From Lucinisca nassula (taxonomy: Eukaryota; Mollusca; Bivalvia; Lucinida; Lucinidae): 64,000 nt of DNA. Both the position numbers and the translations under genes were made by a program. The notes under the pieces were generated by a model that saw only the letters and a program-made list of their open reading frames with translations, was not told where the DNA came from and ran no database searches. Location: assembly GCA_963580285.1 (NCBI GenBank), contig OY757013.1, positions 153,067,900 through 153,131,899 on the forward strand, in the 5' to 3' direction. Below are positions 46,764-57,270 of this stretch, in pieces; the stretch's first letter is position 1; every line of letters begins with the position of its first letter.

Positions 46764-46791
46764 CTAAAAAGGACAAATAAGGCCTTAAAAA

Positions 46792-47040
46792 CATCACGAA
46801 AACACGCCTATATAATTTTGACCCCTTTGAACCCCTCTTTTATATAGTAAAACTGAGGTTTCCGGGGGTATACCTTATTTTACTTATTTCTGCTCTAAAA
46901 TATAGATTGTGGATACTCGTTAGTGCCCACAATCTATATTTTGAGCAGAAATAAGAAAAATATCACAATTTTTCATCTTAAAATTTTCATTTTTCGGCGA
47001 TTAAGGTGGCAATGTATTTGTATAGGCGTGTTTGCGTAAA
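46792..47040. mobile_element. F1 foldback element next to Kv exon 2, core excised
   Basis: CATCACGAAAACACGCC left and GGCGTGTTTGCGTAA right. The hairpin core is missing cleanly: GGATACTCGTTAG runs straight into TGCCCACAATC at 46912-46935. Its left end is 28 bases from the exon 2 acceptor, so branch-point sequence must lie in or next to it. Confidence 0.8.
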
Positions 47041-47470
47041 AATAGCCGTGTTTCCGCCAACCCGACCGACCCTGCTTCAGACTCCACGACTCAACTATTT
47101 TTATCAAAAAGAACAAAATAAAAATTAAAACACCGACCCTACCATTTTTCAATTTCCTACCCTACCCATTGTCGTCTTTGCATTCCCATAGTCATTTCGC
47201 GTTTTATATTTTGTAGTTTTTTTTTCTTTTAATACCTTCCAAAATACAGAGCTGACATTTGTGAATATCTAAATGAATTATGATATACAGTGCAAGTCTT
47301 AACATGACAATTTTATTAACAAAAGACTTGTACAAAACACATAAAAAATACAGGCCCGACCCTATCGACCAAATTTTGTCAGTATGCTAGCAGAAACACA
47401 GCTATTTTTAAAAGCAATGACAGCATTTGTTGGGGTAGATTGTCCCTGAGTGTAAGACTGACAAATGGTC
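47041..47470. other. No gene seen (Kv intron 1)
   Basis: GTCGGTGTTTT/AACCCGACCGACCCTGC-type text at 47060-47400 repeats loosely (CCGACCCTA). It may be a decayed repeat. Confidence 0.4.
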
Positions 47471-47786
47471 CATCACGTGAACACGCCTATATAATTTTGA
47501 CCCACTTAGACCCCAGTTTAATATAGTAAAACCGGGTTTTGCAGTGGTAAACTTATTTTTCTTATTTCTGCTCCAAAATATAGATTGTGGGTACTCGTCA
47601 GAACCGCCTCATCGCAAAATATAGATTGTAGGTACTCGTTAGAACCGCCTCGATGAGGCGCTTCTAACGAGTACCGACAATCTATATTTTGAGCAGAAAT
47701 AAGAAGAATATCACAATTTTTCACCTCAAAATTTTCATATTTTCGGCGATAAAGGCTACACTGTATTTTTATAGGCGAGTTTTCAC
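47471..47786. mobile_element. F1 foldback element, partly duplicated core
   Basis: CATCACGTGAACACGCC left and ATAGGCGAGTTTTCACC right. An extra half-core (GTCAGAACCGCCTCATCG) precedes a full one at 47634-47674. Confidence 0.8.
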
Positions 47787-47812
47787 CTTTTCATGGACTT
47801 TGATCCTCATTA

Positions 47813-47974
47813 GAAGCCTCCGTGGTGCAGTCGTTACGCTACTCGCCTTGTAAACCAGGGATCGCAGGATCGATCCCGGGCTTCTCCAGACTTTCGGGTG
47901 AGTCTTTAAACCGAGGTCCCGTCTCCGTATGACCTTAGCTGTTGGTGGGACTTAAAACTAAAACTCACTCACTC
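47813..47974 (+). mobile_element. tRNA-Thr-like SINE with target duplication
   Basis: GAAGCCTCCGTGGTGCAGTC (A box), CTTGTAAACCAGGGATCGC (threonyl TGT anticodon-loop resemblance), GGATCGATCCC (B box), body, GTTGGTGGGACTTAAAACT and a (CACT)n tail. A 16-base repeat ACTTTGATCCT(C/T)ATTA flanks it at 47797-47812 and 47975-47990; it landed at the left end of an F2 element. Confidence 0.85.
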
Positions 47975-47985
47975 ACTTTGATCCT

Positions 47986-48380
47986 TATTACGACAACACA
48001 TCCGGGCGACATAGTGGCTACAAAATGGCTACTTTTCCGATGAAAATCCGTGATTTTTTTCTTATTGATATTGCAAACATAGGTTCTGGGTGCTCGTTAG
48101 AACCGCCTCCTTGAGGCGGTTCTAACGAGTACCCACAACCTATATCTCGGAGAAGAAATAAAAAAAAATAAGAAAAACAATGTACATGTATACTCCCATA
48201 AACCCCTGGGTATTGCAAACATAGGTTGTGGGTGCTCGTTAGAACCGCCTCGTTGTGGCGGTTATAACGAGTACCCGCAACCTAAATATCGGAACAGAAA
48301 AAAATAAGAGAAAAATAATGTATATTCCCGTAAATCCCTGGGTTTACGGGTTAGTTTATTTCACGGAATTGTTCACGTGA
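47986..48380. mobile_element. F2 foldback element with two cores
   Basis: ATTACGACAACACATCCGGG left and TTGTTCACGTGAT right. Hairpins at 48092-48134 and 48231-48273 each have their own AAACATAGGTT arm, suggesting a duplication of the central part. Confidence 0.8.
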
Positions 48381-48541
48381 TATAAAACTCCTGTAATGTG
48401 AGCAAACAGTGTAGACCCTGATCAGACACCGCGTCCTGCGCTGTCTGTATTTGGTCTTTACGTTATCATAATATGCGAGTGTGCTGTTTTGGTGACTTAA
48501 GCATACATGGACTGACCAAATTCTCCATATTTAAAATGCTT

Positions 48542-48817
48542 TATCACGAAAGCACGCCTATATAATTTTGACCCCCTTGAATCCCACTTTAATATAGTAA
48601 AACTCAGGTTTACAGGGGTAAACCTTTTCTTATTTCTGCTCTAAAATATAGATTGTGGGTACTCGTTAGAACCGCCTCGATCAGTCGGTTCTAACGTGTA
48701 CCCAAAATCTATATTTTGAGCAGAAATAAGAAAAAAACCACAATTTTTCATCTTAAAAAAGTAGGTTTTTCGCCGGTAAAGTGTACAATGTATTTGTATA
48801 GGTGTGTTTTCGTAATC
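48542..48817. mobile_element. F1 foldback element
   Basis: TATCACGAAAGCACGCCTAT left and GGTGTGTTTTCGTAAT right; core GAACCGCCTCGATCAGTCGG is mutated on one side. Confidence 0.8.
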
Positions 48818-48916
48818 TTTTACGGTACTCTGCCTAATAGTATTAAATCGTACAGATTCAGTGGAATTATTGGCTCCGAAAGCGATAAAGATAACATGCA
48901 TGTAAATACAATCGAA

Positions 48917-49240
48917 TGCCCCCGTCCATCGGGGCTTGAAGAAATAGATGGACTGCCTTATGCTTCCCCGCAGAACTGAAACCGACCGCATTTGAGTACT
49001 GATAAACCGCATAGAAGGGGTTGATAAACCGCATAGAAGGTGTTGATAAACCGCAAAGAAGGTGTGTCTGTCCAGGCAAAGTGTGCAAGTTGGGCCGTCC
49101 CTACACATAAACCCTATTTGTTTGTTTGGGCGATAGGGCTTGAAAAGTCGTTCCGTCTTAATGTCGGGTAAAAGTCCTACAAAACTGGAAGCAGCGTTTC
49201 CAAAATGACCTAAATAGTGTTGACGGGGACGTAAAACCAT
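48917..49240 (-). mobile_element. R-A SINE with short internal repeat
   Basis: GCCCCCGTCCATCGGGGCTT to GGGGACGTAAAACCATTATT. GATAAACCGCATAGAAGG is repeated three times at 49001-49060. Confidence 0.8.
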
Positions 49241-49820
49241 TATTCAAACAAAACACACGTTACGTTTGGCTTTGCTTCGATAGCATATTAGAGTTGAGTT
49301 CGCCTGATTTCTTCAAATATTAATTTTTATTTTACGCTCTAGAGTTTACGACAAGAAAAAGTTACAATGACTTTTCTGCGCACGAGAAAAAAAAATTCAG
49401 TCAGAATATAACCGCCCCCACCACCCACACCCACCCTCCACCCTGCGCCTTAGGATAGCTTGATGCACGCTCTGTCCCTCCAACGCCCCGCGGAGACACA
49501 TCAGATTGGCAAAACCGAGCCTCTACTAGGCGCAAAAGTCCGAGAACAAATTTTGTTTGTCAAGGCTAAATGAAGATATTGAGATTCCACCGTAATGTAC
49601 TCAAATAACAAAATGGAATAAATTGTATGAATAAATTATAAACAGCATTGAACGAATTGTTACAAATGACTGCATCTTAATTGTCATCAAACTAATTTGA
49701 TAACCATCTCTCTTCCATAAATGTATGAGGCCATTGATTGGCGAACGGTTAAAATTATTTAATTGTTTATTATTAATATTTTTCAAAGGAAGCTGATATC
49801 AAAGAAACGGATTAGCTTCC
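49241..49820. other. No gene seen (Kv intron 1)
   Basis: AT-rich sequence; CCACCACCCACACCCACCC at 49420 is a short low-complexity run. Confidence 0.45.
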
Positions 49821-50099
49821 CATCACGTGAACAGGTCCGTGAAATGAAGACCCCCTATAAACCCCACTTTATATAGAGATAACTGGGGTTTATGGGGTAA
49901 AGATTATTTTTCTTATTTCTGTTTCAAGACATAGGTTGTGGGTACTCGTTAGAACCGCCTCATTGAGGCGGTTCTAACGAGCTCCCACAATCTATGTTTT
50001 GAGCATTTATAAGAAAAATATCGCGGACTTTCATCAGATAAGTAGCCATTTTGGAGGTGTGAAAAATGCTTTATGTCGCACGGGTGTGTTATCGTAATG
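49821..50099. mobile_element. F2 foldback element
   Basis: CATCACGTGAACAGGTCCGT left and GTGTTATCGTAATG right; perfect core at 49938-49982. Confidence 0.85.
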
Positions 50100-50139
50100 C
50101 TTTCAAGGACTGTCAAACATTACGAAAACACACCCATGT

Positions 50140-51570
50140 GACAGTATTCATTTGTTGCCCTTGTGTGAGGGGAATATGGCGATTTGTTCACCCGAACAGG
50201 TAACACTTCCCGATGGCAAATTGTTGCGCCTGTGTGAGGGGAATATGGCGTTTTGTTCACTCGAGCAAATAATATTGCCCGAGGGCTTTAGGGAATATGG
50301 CGATTTGTTCACCCGAACAGGTAACATTTCCCGAGGGCAAATTGTTGCCCCTGTGTTAGGGGAATATGGCGTTTTGATCACTCGAGCAAATAATATTGCC
50401 CCGAGGGCTTCGGGGAATATGACGACTTGTTCATCCGAGCAGGTAATATTGCCCGAGGGCGAATTGTTTGAATGGTGTGAGGAGGATATTATACAACTAT
50501 TTCATACCTTTTTGGGCGACAGTCAAAACTATCAGCCCCGAGGTGCTGTGGAGCACCTGATGAACTATCGCCCGAGGCCGAAGAGGCCTCGGGCGATAGT
50601 TCATCAGGTGCTCCACACGAAGAGGCCTCGGGCGATAGTTCATCAGGTGCTCCACAGCACCTCGGGGCTGATAGTTTTGACTGTCGCCCAAAAAGGTATG
50701 AAATAGTTGTTTTATTACCCAACTCGTATAAAGAGTTATTTTGATCACAATAAGCAATTACTACTTGTCAAGTTGCTAGGTGATCACGTGACCATGAGAT
50801 AGTTAAAACTATCTGCACCGGGCAATAGTTCAGTGCTCCGTGTGATAGTTCTCTGAAAACCGGTTCAATCCGATTTCATTCGAAAAGGTGTTAGGTAGTC
50901 GAAAATGCTTAATAACTTCTTATATAGTAGGTTGGGTAATAAAACGATCTGTTACCCGAGCAGGCAATATTGCCCGAGGGTGTCGGGGAATATGGCGTTT
51001 TGTTCACTCGAGCAAATAATATTGCCCGAGGGCTTCGGGGAATATGACGACTTGTTCACCCGAGCACGTAATATTGCCCGAGGGCGAATTGTTTGAATGG
51101 TGTGAGGAGGATATAACAATCTTTTCACCCGAGCAGGCAATATTGCCCGAGGGTTTCGGGGAATATGCCGTTTTGTTCACTCAAGCAAATATTATTGCCC
51201 GAGGGCTTCGGGGAATATGACGACTTGTTCACCCGAGCAGGTAATATTGCCCGAGGGTGAATTGTTGGAATGGCGTGAGGAGAATATAACGATGTGTTCA
51301 CCTGAGTAGGCAATATTGCCCGAGGGTGAATTGTTGGAATGGCGTGAGGAGAATATAACGATGTGTTCACCTGAGTAGGAAATATCGCCCGAGGGCTTCG
51401 GGGAATATGACAATTTGTTCACCCGAGCAGGCAATATTGCCCGAGGGCGAATTGTTTGAATGGTGTGAGGAGGATATAACGATCTGTACCCGAGCAGGCA
51501 ATATTGCCCGAGGGTTTCAGGGAATATGACGATTTGTTCACCCGAGTAGGAAATATAACCCAATAAACAA
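50140..51570. repeat. GCCCGAGGG tandem array
   Basis: Units of about 65-75 bases join CCGAGCAGGTAATATTGCCC, GAGGGC, then one of two spacers (TTCGGGGAATATGACGACTT, or AATTGTTGGAATGGCGTGAG with GAGAATATAACGATG), then TGTTCAC. About 17 units are seen, in two blocks (50150-50480 and 50945-51570) separated by a palindrome. The frames across it are repeat artefacts. It lies in Kv intron 1. Confidence 0.85.
50495..50709. repeat. Large imperfect palindrome within the GCCCGAGGG array
   Basis: The left arm from CAACTATTTCATACC through GGGCGACAGTCAAAACTATC, AGCCCCGAGGTGCTGTGGAG and CATCAGGTGCTCC is repeated in inverse on the right. The inner third of the right arm occurs twice (separated by CGAAG), so the hairpin has one arm of about 85 bp and one of about 120. 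Confidence 0.9.
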
Positions 51571-51845
51571 ATCGTCATTTCCCCTTCACACAAATTCGAC
51601 AAATGCTTCATTATACCGAATAGCACGTGACCATTTTTGCGCAATGACTTCAGTGGGGGTAATGTTAAAGAGGGACATGATGTTATGTCGCCATGCGCGC
51701 GCATGCTCTCGACAAATCAGATTTTTTGAATATAAATGAGGTACAATAAAGCTTATTTTCCGTGGCCACAACATATATTTTTCTTATCAAACATTTTGAT
51801 AATCTTCCTATTGCTGCATCTCATTCAGGCGGTTCTAACGAGTAC

Positions 51846-52074
51846 AGAAAATCGCTTATATAAGTTTGACCCCCTTGAACCCAACTTTTATATAGTAAAA
51901 CTGGGGTTTCCGGGGGTATACCTTATTTTTCTTATTTCTGCTCTAAAATATAGATTGTAGGTACTCGTTAGAACCTCCTCGGTGAGGCGGTTCTAACGGG
52001 TGCCCACAATCTATATTTTGAGCAGAAATAAGAAAAATATCACAATTTTTCATCATAAAATTTTCATTTTTTTT
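51846..52074. mobile_element. F1 foldback element, right end replaced by RTE
   Basis: CGCTTATATAAGTTTGACCC left; core at 51968-51998. After CATAAAATTTTCATTTTTTT the F1 end is absent and RTE coding text begins. Confidence 0.75.
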
Positions 52075-52560
52075 CTGACTGACAAAGAGGCTATCTTGAA
52101 AAGATGGGCTGAGCACTTTGATAGTGCTCTTAATCGGTCATCATCTATCAATGATGACGATATCAACAAACTACCTCAGGTGGAATGTAATCTGCTGCTT
52201 GATGAGTTCCCAACGGTTTCGGAAACCATGAAAGCAATTAAACTTCTGTCATCCGGCAAGGCTCCAGGAGGATCAGATGCAGTACCTACTGAGATCTACA
52301 AAGCAGGAGGCACACCATTTGCAAAGAAATTCACACAGTTATTTCACATTTTGTGGAGAAAAGAAGCCATCCCTCAGGAATTCAAGGATGCGGCAACCAT
52401 CAACATATTCAAACGGAAAAGGGAATCCTCAGGTCTGCGGCAATCATCTTGGCATCTCTTTATTGTCAATTGTCGGGAAGATGCTTGCAAGAGTCCTACA
52501 GAACCGACTGAATGAACACCTTTAACGGTCAGGACTTCTACCAGAAAGCCATTGTAGATT
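52070..52560 (+). pseudogene. RTE-type LINE fragment
   Basis: LTDKEAILKRWAEHFDSALN, PTVSETMKAIKLLSSGKAPG and KEAIPQEFKDAATINIFKRK are the RTE finger region (family signatures GKAPG and FKDA.I...FK). A frameshift near 52430 moves the LLSIVGKMLARVLQNRLNEH block to the next frame. The palm (AFD, ADD) is missing. Confidence 0.85.
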
Positions 52561-52904
52561 TTGTACATGGTCAGCGATAGCCACGTTGACAATAACAGGC
52601 GGGGAGCTTCTGTAGTTAGTAACTCTGGATCGAATGACAAACAATCGACCAAAAAACTGGGTCTTCAGGCACTCCTCGAAGACTGAAATTAGACTGCCTG
52701 CCCCAATATTTATTTTTCAGCCCTCTCAGAATGTGTGAAGAAACGTTGAGTGAAGAGACATCCATATGGCGCACAACGAAAACTCTGATCAGACTGCGCA
52801 CACGTGCGGCGTCTAATCTGGGACTACACTGTTTGCCAACCCAACATATAATTCCAGACCCGATTCTATAGACAACCTTCTTACGCAACACTCTGACCTC
52901 AAAG
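52561..52904. other. RTE tail decay and solo hairpin
   Basis: A CTGATCAGACTGCGCACACG and GTCTAATCTGGGACTACACT hairpin lies at 52786-52838; no gene. Confidence 0.45.
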
Positions 52905-53060
52905 CGATATTAGAATAGCAAAATAGAAGTGCAGGCAATGATCAGGAATCGATACAATTAACCCACAGCTACCATCACATACACCAAAGACATGAAAAAA
53001 GCTAGACTCTAATGTGGTAAGCCAAAAGGACAGTTACTTTCCCAAAAACCGCCATCTGGG
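52905..53060 (-). repeat. R-C repeat fragment
   Basis: GGCAATGATCAGGAATCGAT and ACCGCCATCTGGGTTTCC, inverse of 37.8 kb. Confidence 0.7.
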
Positions 53061-53189
53061 TTTCCTAAAAACCAGCGTTATAGTCTCGTGTACAGCAACA
53101 ATGAAAACCTACTGTGCTTAGAAGCTTTGGTCCAGTGTTTGTCAATCGACCAAAAAGATCATGAATGCTTGAACATCTACATATTATAT

Positions 53190-53425
53190 GAGCCCCGCCA
53201 AGCGAATTTGTGTCTTCGAGCTTTCCGTCATGACAAATTTTAACTGCGCATGCCCAGCCATTCAGAGGGGCCAGGGGTATGGCTTTCTGTCTGAAGGTTC
53301 CTCTTGATTTACTGCTTGTATGAACGAGCAGCGAAGGTTCTGGTGAGACTGCGCGGATGCGCAGGCTCGCCTGAACCTTCGCTGCTCGCATAGGCGATAA
53401 GTACCAAAATCGCTTGACGGGGCCC
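53190..53425 (-). mobile_element. Family G MITE
   Basis: GAGCCCCGCCAAGCGAATTT to CGCTTGACGGGGCCC. ATATGAGCCCC recurs just beyond the right end. Confidence 0.85.
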
Positions 53426-53455
53426 ATATGAGCCCCATCACAGGAAGACATCAGT

Positions 53456-53557
53456 GTCCCCTGGTCAGATCACCTTTCGGACTGTTCAAAAGTGGTCTTA
53501 AAGACCACTTTTGAACAGTCCCAAAGGTGATCTTAATTGAGGAATTTTACCGTATAT
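53456..53557. mobile_element. Tc1/mariner-type MITE, half copy
   Basis: GGACTGTTCAAAAGTGGTCT pairs perfectly with AGACCACTTTTGAACAGTCC; right end GAGGAATTTTACCGTA. Confidence 0.7.
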
Positions 53558-53650
53558 GAGCCTCAACACGGGAACTCACGTTTTCGGGGTTTATGACCAG
53601 CTAAAACACAAACCGAGATGCTCATCTACTCATACTATTCTTGAAAATCT

Positions 53651-53905
53651 ATATATAGAGGATTTTATTTGAGTGTTCAAGTATGAATTTATCAAACGAG
53701 CGGAGGAAAAGGGATCAAAAGTGAGGCTTAGCCGAGCATTTTATCCCTTTTCCTCAACGAGTTAAATAAATTCAATAATACATGAGCACGAATGCAACAT
53801 TCTATTTAAAACACATTTTATTCACGATTGTTTTATAATAATGTCAATATTCCGCCATTAGTAAATGCGACGTCGTTAAGGACGACGAGGGGCGTATCTA
53901 CGAGT
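53651..53905 (-). mobile_element. Family D element, inverse
   Basis: ATAGAGGATTTTATTTGAGT left, GAGGAAAAGGGATCAAAAGT hairpin with AGGCTTAGCCGAGC, and GCGACGTCGTTAAGGACGAC right. Confidence 0.7.
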
Positions 53906-54071
53906 ATTGTTTGTTTGTTTGATTGGAGGTTTAACGTCTCCATCAATACTGTATATGTCATTTTGGAAACGTTGCTTCCAATTTTGTGGGACTTTTACCC
54001 GACATTGAGATGAAATGACATCTAAAGCCCTGTCGCCCAATGAAACCAACATGGCTTATACATGTAAGCAT

Positions 54072-54310
54072 GGTACGGGCCTCCGTGGCCTAGTGGTTAA
54101 GAGCGCTGACTCTTGATCAATAGGTCTGTCACCGCTGTGGTTCGAGCCTCGCTCGGGTCACATGTGAGACGCCAAGTTCTGCAACGGAAGGTCAGGTGGT
54201 TTTTCTCCGGGTACTCCGGTTTTCGCCCACCTCTGATTAACGATCGGGTCGATATAAGTGAAATAATCATGAAAGGGCCGTAAAACCAAAAAAAAACAAA
54301 CAAAAAAAAA
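54072..54310 (+). mobile_element. tRNA-derived SINE, best copy, with target duplication
   Basis: GGGCCTCCGTGGCCTAGTGG (A box), GTGGTTCGAGCCTCGC (B box), body GAGACGCCAAGTTCTGCAAC and tail GGGCCGTAAAACCAAAAA with A-rich repeats. ACATGTAAGCAT is repeated exactly at 54060-54071 and 54311-54322. Confidence 0.9.
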
Positions 54311-54382
54311 ACATGTAAGCATTGACGGGCCGACTCGCACCGCTTTGCATGGGCAGGCTTAGATCCTCTAAGCTGTTTACCA

Positions 54383-54626
54383 GGGGCCAGTTGTTCAAAA
54401 CTAACGACGTCGTTAGTTAACGTATCGTTAAAACTTTGATCATTAAATATGGCAAATATGCTGAAATTTTTGCTGAAAAAATGTGAGCAGCTTTTGCTGA
54501 CGCAAAAGCTGCTCACATTTTTCCAGCAAAAATACCAAAATTTACGATATTGTACTTGCTAGAAGAGTTAACAATATGACCACTAACGAGCTCGTTAAGC
54601 TAACGATGCTTTGAACAACTGGGCCC
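54383..54626. mobile_element. GGGCC-ended MITE
   Basis: GGGGCCAGTTGTTCAAAACT left and GCTTTGAACAACTGGGCCC right (terminal inverted repeat of about 16). Central hairpin AATGTGAGCAGCTTTTGCTG / CAGCAAAAG-type arms around ACG. R-A sequence (TTTACCAG and AGTACTCG) flanks it. Confidence 0.85.
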
Positions 54627-54796
54627 AGTACTCGTGTAAGGTCGGTTTCAACTCTGCGTGGAAGCATCATGCATCCCATCTATTTCTTCAAGCCCCGATT
54701 GGCGGGGACCGGTATCTATGAGTAACTTACTTGCATGTGGATTATAGAATATTTACATCGTCATATGATAAATATAGAAACTAGAGTTATTGGGAA

Positions 54797-55226
54797 CATC
54801 ACGAAAACACGCCTATATAATATTGACCCCATTGAACCCCCTTTTATACAGTAAATTAAAATCAAAAATGAGTTCCTTTAAGAGCAATGAAAACATTCAT
54901 AAGAAAGAAGATGGGCCCCTTTTATACAGTAAAACTGGGGTTTACAGGGGTAAACCTTATTTTTCTTATTTCAGCTCCAACATATATATTGTGGGTACTC
55001 GTTAGAACCGCCTCAATTTTTTTCTTATTTCTGCTCCAACATATATATTGTGGGTACTCGTTAGAACCGCCTCATTGAGGCGGTCCTCATGAGGCGGTCC
55101 TCACGAGTACCCACAATCTATATTTTGAGCAGAAATAAGAAAAATATCACAATTTTTCATCTTGAAATTTTCATTTTTTCGGCGATAAAGCTTACAATGT
55201 ATTTGTATAGGCATGTTTTCGTAATG
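54797..55226. mobile_element. F1 foldback element, expanded
   Basis: CATCACGAAAACACGCC left and GCATGTTTTCGTAATG right. Internal duplications of the AAACTGGGGTT edge and the TTATTTCTGCTCCAACATAT arm give three half-cores (55001-55100). It lies 132 bases from the donor of Kv exon 1. Confidence 0.8.
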
Positions 55227-55357
55227 ATATTATATCCGAAAACTAAGACGCTGATCAGAATGCGTATGCCCAGACTGATCCGCTTCTTTGTGATTCACAA
55301 ATGGCCAAATAGGTTGTCTCATGACTTGGCCAATATACATCGACTGTGCTGATTTAC

Positions 55358-55647
55358 CTGGCCATACAACAATCAGAAAGCTTGTCGGAATCGATATCCC
55401 AGTACAGTAGCTCTTTCTGGAATGCCCCCGGGCACACCCCAGCCGGGATATGCAGCTCCCCTGTCTGGTAGTACGCTATTATAGCTGAAAACCTCTCGAC
55501 TGGGCGATCAATGTTTAACTCTAGCGGCTTGCCATCTTTCCCCGCTTCCTTCGCCATAAGAGGTAGTCGTTGAAATGGTTCCGCTTCTAAACATTTGTAA
55601 CTGATTTCAAACTTTATACCAGATACAATTAAAATAACTTTGCTCAT
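55358..55647 (-). CDS. Voltage-gated K+ channel, exon 1 (T1 tetramerisation domain)
   Basis: 290 nt from ATG (55647) to donor GCCAG|GTAAAT, leaving two bases. An in-frame TAG lies ten codons upstream and A is at -3, fixing the start. A strong acceptor (TCTTTTTTGTTTCAG) ends at 55718, so a 5' untranslated exon probably lies further upstream. It encodes 96 residues: SGIKFEISYKCLE (first T1 strand), DRPVERFSAIIAYYQTGELH, then GVCPGAFQKELLYWDIDSDK and CC. H66, C72 and C93-C94 form H-x5-C-x20-CC, the inter-subunit Zn2+ site of Kv2, Kv3 and Kv4 but not Kv1 (family knowledge). The usual FDRxP/YFDRH box is LNIDRPVERF here. Loss of the aromatic before D suggests a divergent paralogue. Confidence 0.9.
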
Positions 55648-55884
55648 AATGGCAGCGTGAGTTTCTGTTTCAGTCTATCTTGTTCATTCATTCAGTGTGG
55701 CGTCAACCATTTTCCATCTGAAACAAAAAAGATAGTTAAACTGAGCCACATTTGCCATTGGCTCACAGTGCATTTTCTGGCGAGCCCATCACAGCCTTGC
55801 CAGAACTTTTTCTATTAGGATAATGTTAAATGTGGTTACTAAATAATGATTCGGAATGATAAGGAGCCAAATTTTTGCCCCTAT

Positions 55885-56160
55885 TAAAATAAAAGTGAAG
55901 ACAATGATCGGGAATCAATACAATTAACCCACAGCTCCCATCAGTGACACCAAAGGGAACGAAACCCAGGCATGAAATAACTAGACCCTAATGGAAACAT
56001 CAATAGCGGAAAGCCAAAAGGACAGTCACATTCCCACAAAATGGCCTATTGACTATCCAAACAAAATAATAAAAGCGATAGACACACTTAAAAGACAAAC
56101 CATAACAAAAATTAACCGCGACAAAAGAACCGCCATGGAAGTCTGCTTTTGGCATTTCCG
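55885..56160 (-). repeat. R-C repeat
   Basis: GACAATGATCGGGAATCAAT to ACCGCGACAAAAGAACCGCC, inverse of 37.6-37.9 kb. Confidence 0.7.
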
Positions 56161-56970
56161 ACTTTTCTTTTGTCCTTGCTAAAATTGTCAGAGACAATCG
56201 ACCATTCAGTGCTGTCAGAGCTTTGATTATACGATTATTTTGGGTTTCATTCAAAGGGGTATTTCGATAAGAAGTTAGAAACATAGAACAGAATAGTGAA
56301 AGAAACTAGTAGTTGAAAATTTAGAATACATATTCGCTTCGTTTCTGGGTGGGGAGGGGGTTGGCACATTCTTTCTTCTGAAAAACCTCAATTATCAGGA
56401 AGGCGAACAGAAAATAATGAAAAGTTGGAGACATAAAGGAATAACGCTGTATTATTCTCGGTCGAATAGCCTTGAATTGGAATAAGCGCTTTGACAATTA
56501 TTCATGAAATGGCTTTCATGCCTATTCAAAATACTTAACCATGAAGTATTGTAATACATGTTTATGTTTTATATCGGAATTCCATTGGAATTTACAATTG
56601 TTTTGCTTTTCAGATATAAAGAATCGTAAATGATTAGTTGATTTGCTTTCATTCTTTGAACAAATAATAGTCTTTTTCCTTGTTTATCTATCAGCCCATA
56701 TTGCAAGCGTCCCAATTAATGGGTCACTGGCAAACAATGTAGTCCCAGATCAGAAATGAGTCACTGACAACAAATGTAGACCCAGATCAGACGCCGCAAA
56801 TCGTGGGGTTTGATCCGGGTCTACATTGGTTGCAAAAAGAATAGCAATTTTGAAATAAACAAAATACAACAAATAAAACAAGGCTCACGCTCTAACCCTG
56901 TAAAGAAGGACCCTTATAAAGCCCTAAAGTGGAAAATTCCATGTGTCATATGAGGATAAATACTTATTCT
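56161..56970. other. No gene seen, upstream of Kv exon 1
   Basis: Unique AT-rich sequence plus a CAGATCAGACGCCGCAAATC hairpin at 56770-56835. No TATA-and-initiator pair could be assigned to the Kv gene. Confidence 0.45.
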
Positions 56971-56972
56971 AA

Positions 56973-57270
56973 TGGCCCCACCCTACGGGGATTGAAGAAA
57001 TAGATTGGCCTGCATGGTGCTTCGTAGCAAAGCTGAAACCGTCCGCAAAAGATTACTGGTAAACCGCTTAGAGGGTCTAAGCTTGCCCAGGCAAATCGGT
57101 GCAAGGCGGACCGTCCTTGTGTATAAACCTTATTTGTTTGGTTGGGCAGCAGGGCTTGAGATGTCATTTCATCTCAATGCCGGGAAAAAATCCAACGAAA
57201 TTGGAAGCAATGTCTCCAAAATGACCCATATAGTGTTGACGGGGACGTTAAACCTCAAATCAAACAGAAA
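56973..57270 (-). mobile_element. R-A SINE
   Basis: GGCCCCACCCTACGGGGATT to GACGGGGACGTTAAACCTCA; tail AATCAAACAGAAACAAAC. Confidence 0.85.

Larger units (their letters stand above)
53909..54715 (+). mobile_element. R-A SINE carrying two nested insertions
   Basis: TTTGTTTGTTTGATTGGAGG to CCCCGATTGGCGGGGACCGG, interrupted by a tRNA SINE (54072-54310) and a GGGCC MITE (54383-54626). Joining across both restores the usual R-A order. Confidence 0.85.

Noticed and set aside
50152..50706. Open frame of 184 codons
   Set aside because: It runs through the tandem array and the palindrome; open frames exist on both strands because the unit length is compatible, not because of coding.
50140..51570. 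CRISPR-like array (repeats with alternating spacers)
   Set aside because: The genome is eukaryotic, the 'spacers' are just two recurring sequences, and there are no cas genes.
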